Positions 58,447-64,000 of a DNA stretch of 64,000 nt are shown here, one piece after another. Position 1 is the stretch's first letter, and the number at the start of each line of letters is the position of its first letter. The stretch spans positions 1-64,000 of the forward strand of contig URPL01000003.1 of NCBI GenBank assembly GCA_900549725.1, in the 5' to 3' direction. The notes below the pieces were generated by a model. The model was given only the letters and a program-made list of their open reading frames with translations. It made no database searches and was not told the origin of the DNA. Origin of the DNA: an uncultured Eubacteriales bacterium. Its GTDB lineage: Bacteria; Bacillota; Clostridia; Oscillospirales; CAG-272. Made by a program: the position numbers and the translations under genes.

Positions 58447-60663
58447 TTATTTGTTTTTTGCCCTGCGGGCTGCCTCTCTGCGTCTTTGCGCCGCGGCAAG
58501 GCGGCGCAGCGATTGCTTTGTCAGCGCCTCTTTGTATGCCGCCGTGCTTTCGCAAAACACATATTCCATAGAAGGCTCGTATCCCACAAGGCTGTTCGCC
58601 TGCGCATAGCGCAGCGCCCTCTTTACATTGCGGCTCTCCGCATGCGCAATTTCTTTCATATATGCCGCAAGCGCCGCATCCCCGGCGGGCGCCGAAAAGC
58701 CAAGCGCCTCATACAGCGGCGCAAATTCCGGCTGCTGCGGCGCCGCCTCTGCCGCGCGCCACAGCCGCAGCGCAATGTTGAAGCACATAATATTCTGCGC
58801 CGTTGCAAAGGTGCAAAGCAGCGCCCCGCTCACAGCCGCCTGCTGCAGCGCCGCTTGGCGTTTTGCGCCGCGCAGCGCGTGCGCCGCCTCCTCAAGATGC
58901 GCCTGCCCCCGTTCAAACTCCGCCCGCACCGCGCGCATGCGCTCCAGGCGAAACAGCGAGCCTTTTGGATCATCCAGCACCGTATCGGGATAGGGGAAAA
59001 ACCAAATGCCCCCGCCCGGGTGCCAGGCATAGCGCGGCGCGGGGTATTGGATCTGCGATGCCGTTTGGTCAAACAAAAAGGGATATGCGGGTCCTGCGCG
59101 CAGCGGACCGTATTGATCCACCTCGGCGGCGACAATGCTGCGAATGCCGCGGTCAAAGCATTCGTATGCCGCAAGGGCAGTCGGCGCCGCGGCGCCGAAC
59201 TCATGCGCGGCAATACGCCGCAGCATTTCTCTGTCCTTGATGCCCGCGCTGTCAAAAGCATTTTTTGCAAGCAGGGTGAGAAAGGACGGGGTCCAGCCGT
59301 AGTGATGGTTTTCCATCACGCCGCAAAGCCCGTATTGCTCGGCGCAGCGCCGCATTCCCTCATAGCGGCCGATCCATTGCCCCGGTACGGGTAAATAGGG
59401 CGCTATGCCGCAATCCCAGGTGCGCCCGCCCGTGTTTGTCATGGCATAAAGCTTCACGCCGCAGCGCTTCGCCTCCTCCGCCTCATCGCAGAAAATCGAA
59501 GAGGGGCCCGTGATGGAGATGGAATAATCGTCAATGCGGGCGCGGCGACCGAGCGCATCGGTGAATTCCTCCCACATATCAAAGGTGACCAAAAGCGTCG
59601 TCCCCCGTGGCAGCGCGCGGATGATCGCCTGCCGCGCCTCTTTGGGCGCCCACCCCCAGTTATACGACCAAAAAACAAGCTCCGCCTCCGGGTTTACCGC
59701 ATGCACAACGGAGCCGACCAGAAAAAGCAGCTGCGGATAATCAAAGCAGGGATACCATCCGGGAGAGGGCAGCGGCTCCCCGGGCGCTTTTTTCTGAAAG
59801 CGAACACCGCAGGTATGCGGATCCTTTGAGGGAAATTCAAAGGTCTCGCCCACCAAAATAAAGCCCTTAATCTTCGGTGCGGAGCGCATCAAAGCGCCGA
59901 AAGAAGCATCATAGTATTCCCGCGCGCCCGCCGCATCGGGGTGCATATCGCATTTGAGATGGCTGTAGATATAAACATCCATGCCGTATTCCTCGGCGCG
60001 CTCGCACAGATCGGCAAAATCGCAAAGCCCCATTTTGGAATCCGGCCAAAGCGGGTCCGGATCGGAAAAGCCGTGCAGATTGCTGTCCGCATGCCCTGCG
60101 TATACCAAAATCGCATCCATGCCGGCATGCGCCGCCAGCTGCAAAAACAAATCGGAAAAGGTATCCAGCTCAAAGCCGGAATGCGTCATGCGCGGAGAAA
60201 ACAGCGGCGCGTGCAGCGCCTCGCCCTTTTGCAAAATCGGAGCGGAGCAAAGCTTCATGCAGTCTTCAATGTGATAAACGCCCTGCGCAAGACCGCGATC
60301 CGTTCTGCCGACGATAAGCACGCTTTTTTCCTCAATACGCAAAAAGAACGCGCCCTTTTGCACAGAATCGACCGGCAGCGCCGCAGCTGGTGCGTCGAAA
60401 AGCAGAATTTTGCGTCCGCCGCGGCGGCGCTCCCGCTCCATGTCCGTGCTGTACCGCACGCGCAGATATACCCCGGCGCAATCCGCAAAAAACGCGCAAA
60501 GGTCGCGCGCGGCATATACGCTCAGGCGCGATGCCCCCTTCGGCAGCACAATCTCAAAGCGGCTGTCGATCTTTATTTCATCCGTCCCGGCGCGGCGGCG
60601 CGCCGTGCAGCAGCCTTTTTCATGCAGCACGGTCTTATATCTGAAGTCATAGCAGGGTGCCAT
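58447..60663 (-). CDS. Unassigned TIM-barrel glycosidase-like protein (GH20/GH67-type N-domain)
   Basis: A 738-residue cytosolic protein (no signal peptide). An N-terminal alpha/beta domain (about 40-140: YAARDLCAFFADCAGVYL, then FFLRIEEKSVLIVGRTDRGLAQGVYHIED) resembles the non-catalytic N-domain of GH20/GH67 enzymes. A barrel-like region follows (about 165-560: SPRMTHSGFELDTF, VYAGHADSNLHG, IKGFILVGETFEFPSKD, VFWSYNWGWAPKE, VTFDMWEEF). The C-terminal 180 residues are helical. The exact family is not recognised; a glycosidase on uronic acid or amino sugar substrates is possible. ATG 60663 has AAGGAAGA upstream. Confidence 0.6.
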   Translation of the reverse strand: MAPCYDFRYKTVLHEKGCCTARRRAGTDEIKIDSRFEIVLPKGASRLSVYAARDLCAFFADCAGVYLRVRYSTDMERERRRGGRKILLFDAPAAALPVDSVQKGAFFLRIEEKSVLIVGRTDRGLAQGVYHIEDCMKLCSAPILQKGEALHAPLFSPRMTHSGFELDTFSDLFLQLAAHAGMDAILVYAGHADSNLHGFSDPDPLWPDSKMGLCDFADLCERAEEYGMDVYIYSHLKCDMHPDAAGAREYYDASFGALMRSAPKIKGFILVGETFEFPSKDPHTCGVRFQKKAPGEPLPSPGWYPCFDYPQLLFLVGSVVHAVNPEAELVFWSYNWGWAPKEARQAIIRALPRGTTLLVTFDMWEEFTDALGRRARIDDYSISITGPSSIFCDEAEEAKRCGVKLYAMTNTGGRTWDCGIAPYLPVPGQWIGRYEGMRRCAEQYGLCGVMENHHYGWTPSFLTLLAKNAFDSAGIKDREMLRRIAAHEFGAAAPTALAAYECFDRGIRSIVAAEVDQYGPLRAGPAYPFLFDQTASQIQYPAPRYAWHPGGGIWFFPYPDTVLDDPKGSLFRLERMRAVRAEFERGQAHLEEAAHALRGAKRQAALQQAAVSGALLCTFATAQNIMCFNIALRLWRAAEAAPQQPEFAPLYEALGFSAPAGDAALAAYMKEIAHAESRNVKRALRYAQANSLVGYEPSMEYVFCESTAAYKEALTKQSLRRLAAAQRRREAARRAKNK

Positions 60664-60693
60664 AGCATTCTTCCTTTTTGCGTTTTTTCTTTT

Positions 60694-60722
60694 AGCATAG
60701 CATAAAATCAAAAAACATACAA
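60694..60722 (-). promoter_or_regulatory. Promoter of the glycosidase-like gene
   Basis: On the minus strand TTGTAT (60722-60717) and TATGCT (60699-60694) are 17 bases apart. Confidence 0.7.
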
Positions 60723-60781
60723 CCGCACGGGAGGATTTTTTTGCCGCGGCACGTCTAAAAAGAAGACGGCGCCCCTCCCTC

Positions 60782-60811
60782 TTGCAATCGCGGCGCCTGC
60801 CATGGTATAAT
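60782..60811 (+). promoter_or_regulatory. Promoter of the DUF4349-tmcAL operon
   Basis: TTGCAA (60782-60787) and TATAAT (60806-60811) are 18 bases apart. Confidence 0.8.
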
Positions 60812-60842
60812 AAATCAAGTGAAACGAAAGTGAGGATTGCTC

Positions 60843-61754
60843 ATGAAACACACAAAACGGTTTTTGTTCGCCCTGTTTCTCCTCTGCGCGCTGCTTTGCG
60901 CACTTTGCAGCTGCGGCAAGAGCGCCGGCTCCTATCGCGCATCGGACGACGGCTATGCGGAAAACGGAAGCCTCGATTTCGGCACAGCGCAGGAAAAAGG
61001 CACAGGCGCCTCCGCCCCGCAGGCAGCCGCCGACCGCAAGCTTATCCGCACCTTTACCCTGCGCTTTGAGACAAAAGACTATGATACCTTTCTCTCCTCC
61101 ATGCGCGCCGCGCTGCAGCAAAACGGCGGCTATTCCGAAAAAGCCGAGCAGAGCACGGGGCATTCGCTGCGCTATGCTTCCTATACGCTGCGCGTGCCCG
61201 CGGAAAACGCCGATGCGTTTTTGACAACCGTGCGCCCGCTTGCAACGCTGCAGCATGAGGAAGAGGAGCAAAAGGATGTCACGCTGCAATATGTGGACAA
61301 TGAAAGCCGCCTCGGCGTTCTGCGCACGGAGCGGGAAAGCCTGGAGCGCCTGCTCGCACAGGCAGACAGCATGGAAAACATTTTGCAGATCCGCGATCGG
61401 CTGACCGAAATCAACGAAGAAATTGAATCCTATACGGCGCAGCTGCGCACCATGGACAATCAGATCGACTATGTAACGATTTATCTTTCCGTGAGCGAGG
61501 TGGAGCGCATCACCGCGGTGGAAAACGAGGGCGCCTTTGCAAAAATCGGGCGGCAGTTTTCCGAAAACCTCTCCGATATCGGAAAAGGGCTGCGGGCATT
61601 TTTCATTTGGTTTGTCAGCGCCGTTCCGTATTTTGTGCTCATCGGAATTCTCGGCTGCGGTATTTTCTTTGCAATCTTCGGAATCGTCCGCTCGGGCAAA
61701 CGCCGCCGTGCAAAGCGCCGCGCCGCCAAGCCCGGACAAAGCGCTGAAAAATGA
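60843..61754 (+). CDS. DUF4349 lipoprotein with coiled coil and C-terminal membrane helix
   Basis: A 303-residue lipoprotein (LCSC, Cys24). A beta-rich DUF4349 domain begins near 65 (RKLIRTFTLRFETKDYDTFLSSMRAAL, then GYSEKAEQS and the TLRVPAENADAFL motif), followed by a coiled coil with QKDVTLQYVDNESRLGVLRTERESLERLLAQA and ILQIRDRLTEINEEIE, and ends with a membrane helix (about 255-280) and a basic tail. Function of DUF4349 is unknown. ATG 60843 has GTGAGG upstream; a TTG six bases earlier was rejected. It overlaps tmcAL by four bases. Confidence 0.88.
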   Translation: MKHTKRFLFALFLLCALLCALCSCGKSAGSYRASDDGYAENGSLDFGTAQEKGTGASAPQAAADRKLIRTFTLRFETKDYDTFLSSMRAALQQNGGYSEKAEQSTGHSLRYASYTLRVPAENADAFLTTVRPLATLQHEEEEQKDVTLQYVDNESRLGVLRTERESLERLLAQADSMENILQIRDRLTEINEEIESYTAQLRTMDNQIDYVTIYLSVSEVERITAVENEGAFAKIGRQFSENLSDIGKGLRAFFIWFVSAVPYFVLIGILGCGIFFAIFGIVRSGKRRRAKRRAAKPGQSAEK

Positions 61755-62992
61755 CGCAAAAACAAACCGCTTCGCAGCCCGTGCGCGCCGCCGCGCTGAT
61801 CTGCGAATATAACCCGTTTCACAACGGCCATGCGGCGCAGCTTGCCATGCTGCGCCGCGCCTATCCCGATGCGGCGATTTTGTGCATTCAAAGCGGGAGC
61901 TTTGTGCAGCGGGGCGATGCGGCAATTTTCCCGGCGCCCCTGCGCGCGCATGCGGCGCTTTTACACGGGGCAGATGCCGTTTTTTCGCTCCCTGCGGCAT
62001 ATTCTCTGGCGTCCGCGGAGCGCTTTGCCTGCGCGGGTGTGGAAAGTGCCGCGCACCTTGGCGCAGAAGTGCTTGCTTTCGGGGCGGAAACGCCGCAGCT
62101 TGACCGCCTTTGCACCGTTTCCGAGCGCCTGCACAGCGATGCATTTGAAGCGGCGCTGCAAAAAAGCCTGCGGCAGTCGCCCTCCCTCGGCTATCCCGCC
62201 CGCCGCAGCGCCGTATATGCTGCGCTGTACGGCACGCAGGATCTGCCCGTGCTCACGGCGCCGAATAATATCTTAGCCTTTGAATATCTTCGGGCTGCCA
62301 AAATGCACGGCATAGCGGCGATTGCCCTGCCGCGCGTCGGCGCCGCACACGATGCCCCCGCAAAGGAAGCACCGCCGCAAAGCGATATCTGCTCCGCGAC
62401 GGCGCTGCGCGATGCGATTCATAAAGGAGGCGCGCTCTTCGGCGCCCCGCCCGACTGCATTGCCCTTTATAAAGATGCCCTTGTGCGCGGCCGTGACGCA
62501 TCTCTTGCGCGCGGCTGCGCGGCAATTCTCTATGCGCTGAGCTGCGCAGACGAAAAAACATTGCAGGGTATTTCCGATATGCCGCCCGATATGGCGCCGC
62601 GTCTGCGCGCAGCCGCCGCGAAGAGCGATTCGCTGCCGCAGTTTTTTGCCGCCGCGGCACACCGCAAATATACCGCAGCGCGCGTCCGCCGCATAAGCCT
62701 GTGCGCCGTGCTCGGCATTTCCGATGCGATGGCACATGCACCCGTGCCGTATCTGAATCTGCTCGGCGCAACGCCGCGGGGCATTGCCTATCTGCATGCG
62801 CAGGGGCATCTGTTCTCCGTCCCGGTTTTGACAAAGCAGGCGCATATCAGACGGCTGGATGCCAAAGCGCAGCAGCAATATGCCGTCTCTGTACGTGCCG
62901 AGCGGCTCTATCGCCTCATGCAAAGCACCCCGAGCCCCGCGCCCGTGCTCAAGCGCGATACAAACGGCATTTTATATTATCAATATCCGTAA
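61751..62992 (+). CDS. tmcAL: tRNA(Met) cytidine acetate ligase (YlbM)
   Basis: A 413-residue protein of the TmcAL family. The nucleotidyltransferase motif CEYNPFHNGHAAQL (18-31) includes HxGH, and CIQSGSFVQRGDAAIF, LGAEVLAFGAE, ANNILAFEYL-type APNNILAFEYLRA and a late VRRISLCAVLGI match the family in order. TmcAL activates acetate with ATP to acetylate the wobble cytidine of elongator tRNA-Met. It is translationally coupled to the DUF4349 gene (ATGA) and followed by a terminator. Confidence 0.93.
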   Translation: MTQKQTASQPVRAAALICEYNPFHNGHAAQLAMLRRAYPDAAILCIQSGSFVQRGDAAIFPAPLRAHAALLHGADAVFSLPAAYSLASAERFACAGVESAAHLGAEVLAFGAETPQLDRLCTVSERLHSDAFEAALQKSLRQSPSLGYPARRSAVYAALYGTQDLPVLTAPNNILAFEYLRAAKMHGIAAIALPRVGAAHDAPAKEAPPQSDICSATALRDAIHKGGALFGAPPDCIALYKDALVRGRDASLARGCAAILYALSCADEKTLQGISDMPPDMAPRLRAAAAKSDSLPQFFAAAAHRKYTAARVRRISLCAVLGISDAMAHAPVPYLNLLGATPRGIAYLHAQGHLFSVPVLTKQAHIRRLDAKAQQQYAVSVRAERLYRLMQSTPSPAPVLKRDTNGILYYQYP

Positions 62993-62996
62993 AAAA

Positions 62997-63032
62997 CGGC
63001 AGGCGCCTGCGAAATGTGCGCCTGCCGCTTTT
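62997..63032 (+). terminator. Terminator of the DUF4349-tmcAL operon
   Basis: CGGCAGGCGC (62997-63006) pairs perfectly with GCGCCTGCCG (63018-63027), followed by CTTTTG. Confidence 0.85.
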
Positions 63033-63038
63033 GCCTCT

Positions 63039-63725
63039 TCAGATACAGTAAAAGAAAATGCCGAAAAACTGCAACACGCAGCCTATAATGATAAACAGGT
63101 GGAAAACCGAATGCATATAGCGGATTTTCACCCCCAGACGATATAAAACCGCGCCGATAGTAAAGGCGATGCCGCCGCCGAGAATCCACAAAAAGCCCGC
63201 AAGGCTCATTGCCTCGATCGTCGCCTTGAGGCAGAGTATGATACACCAACCCATCCCGAGATAGCAAACCATGGAAAGCTTTTCGTATTTTTTCAGGTCG
63301 ATTGCCGTCAGCGTCGCCGCCAAAAACACAAATCCCCATTCCACACCGAACACCACCCAGGCAATCACGGGGTGCAGCGGCCGAATGGCGCTGAGCAAAA
63401 TCGGCGTATAGGTGCCGGCGATGAGAAAATAGATGTCGCAGTGGTCAACAACCTGCATCACCTTTTTTCCCATGCCGCTGTGCAGCCCGTGATATACGGC
63501 GGAAATCGTAAACATTACAATCATCGTTGCGCCGTAGATCGCACAGCCGACCACACCCCATACATTGCCGCGGAGCGCCGCACGCACAACGCTCAGCACC
63601 AAAATTGCGATTGCGATGCCGCCGCCCGCGGCATGGCTTGCCATATTGAAAATTTCTTCCCCACGCGTGTAATCCGGCAGCTGCCGCTTTGCAAGCGGGG
63701 TTCTTTTTTGTCCGAAAAATGCCAT
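63039..63725 (-). CDS. Hemolysin III / YqfA family seven-helix membrane protein
   Basis: A 228-residue PAQR-type membrane protein with seven helices. The metal-binding features are in place: FNMASHAAGGG near the first helix, ISAVYHGLHS with Ser and His, VDHCDIYFLIAGTYTPI with Asp and His, and the final MHSVFHLFIIIGC. Bacterial members are called hemolysin III; a ceramidase-like hydrolase activity is proposed for the superfamily. It probably starts a unit with the gene that follows upstream off the window edge, from which it is separated by 15 bases. Confidence 0.9.
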   Translation of the reverse strand: MAFFGQKRTPLAKRQLPDYTRGEEIFNMASHAAGGGIAIAILVLSVVRAALRGNVWGVVGCAIYGATMIVMFTISAVYHGLHSGMGKKVMQVVDHCDIYFLIAGTYTPILLSAIRPLHPVIAWVVFGVEWGFVFLAATLTAIDLKKYEKLSMVCYLGMGWCIILCLKATIEAMSLAGFLWILGGGIAFTIGAVLYRLGVKIRYMHSVFHLFIIIGCVLQFFGIFFYCI

Positions 63726-63740
63726 GTACCTGTCCTTTCG

Positions 63741-64000
63741 TTATTCCGCCGCATAGCAGCGGATATCCGTCTTTCCGTGACGAATCTTTTCGCCAGCCGA
63801 GACAGCCTTTGCCGCGTTTTCAAAATAGCCCTGCACAAACGCGGGAAACAGCCCGCAGCCGACGGAATCGTGCAGCGAGCGAATATCCCAAAGCCGTTCA
63901 TATTCCGCAAGCCATACGCGCCAGCGCTCTCCCGCGTGCTCGGGGTCGGTCAAAAGCAGCATCAGGAAGGAAATATTTTCAAGCTCGCCGCACAGCAGCG
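63741..64000 (-). CDS. C-terminal part of a gene cut by the window end, unknown function
   Basis: An open frame enters from the right edge and gives at least 86 residues (LCGELENISFLMLLLTDPEHAGERWRVW, then an amphipathic helix and a region with FENAAKAVSAGEKIRHG). No stop occurs between 64,000 and 63,741 in this frame, and the same frame continues upstream of the internal ATG at 63,962. I do not recognise the family. It precedes the hemolysin III gene by 15 bases, suggesting an operon. Confidence 0.65.
   Translation of the reverse strand, partial: LLCGELENISFLMLLLTDPEHAGERWRVWLAEYERLWDIRSLHDSVGCGLFPAFVQGYFENAAKAVSAGEKIRHGKTDIRCYAAE

Noticed and set aside
1..64000. Search by eye for tRNA, rRNA, tmRNA, SRP RNA, IS elements and attachment sites
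   Set aside because: No T-arm consensus of tRNA genes, no conserved rRNA blocks and no transposase or integrase motif were seen; a covariance scan would be decisive.

Overview
The window reads as chromosomal DNA from a spore-forming, low-peptidoglycan-complexity-unknown but clearly Gram-positive member of the Clostridia, most likely an Oscillospirales/Ruminococcaceae-type gut anaerobe. The reasons are SpmA/SpmB, SpoVG, a PdaA-type cortex deacetylase and an AbrB/SpoVT regulator (endospore lineage), SLH-domain and lipobox proteins (Firmicutes surface), NfnAB-type flavoprotein genes (anaerobic redox balance), a guanine riboswitch on xpt, and a fairly GC-rich, GCG/CGC-heavy codon style. No rRNA, tRNA, CRISPR array, IS transposase or phage gene was recognised; the species is not determined.

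Layout. 1-7,600: small membrane proteins, an ECF sigma factor operon that ends in a lipoprotein serpin, a decayed ABC exporter and a DUF1003 protein. 7,600-11,050: a CNNM/CBS transporter-like protein and two NodB-type deacetylases. 11,085-14,880: a very unusual 984-residue protein built like a P1B-type ATPase but without its catalytic motifs, behind rlmB. 15,100-19,150: pyrR, then a LysR regulator divergent from a three-gene operon (86-aa protein, DUF3737 beta-helix, MalY-type C-S lyase). 19,150-24,560: one long minus-strand operon DUF1385-prmC-C39 peptidase-ddl-murI-cytidylate-kinase-like, mixing cell wall precursor and translation genes. 24,800-33,310: LytR-CpsA-Psr protein, a poorly coding stretch with a possible structured RNA, murC, spoVG, rlmI, an MreD-like protein, AbrB and spmAB.

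33,400-46,500: a 1,251-residue SLH surface protein with seven cysteine-rich repeats and a DUF4091 (GH123-like) catalytic region; a guanine-riboswitch operon xpt-bmp-nupOPQ (purine salvage plus a nucleoside-type importer); a lipoprotein pair whose second member is a class A beta-lactamase fold with a cysteine in place of the catalytic serine; and a GH109-like oxidoreductase-fold glycosidase. 46,600-51,600: YhaN/YhaO-like SbcCD proteins and an orphan solute-binding lipoprotein. 51,800-64,000: D-lactate dehydrogenase, beta-phosphoglucomutase, NfnAB-like electron-bifurcating pair, cupin, LTA-synthase-like protein, an unassigned glycosidase-like protein, a DUF4349 lipoprotein coupled to tmcAL, a hemolysin III protein and a gene cut by the window end.

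How they work together: envelope building and remodelling (MurC, MurI, Ddl, LCP, LTA-type synthase, deacetylases, C39 peptidase) and surface interaction with host glycans and proteases (SLH-DUF4091, GH109-like, serpin) dominate. The points most worth a second look are the pseudo-P-type ATPase, the ECF-sigma/serpin operon, the Cys-for-Ser beta-lactamase homologue, the structured leader before the YwaF-like gene and the riboswitch-defined purine regulon.
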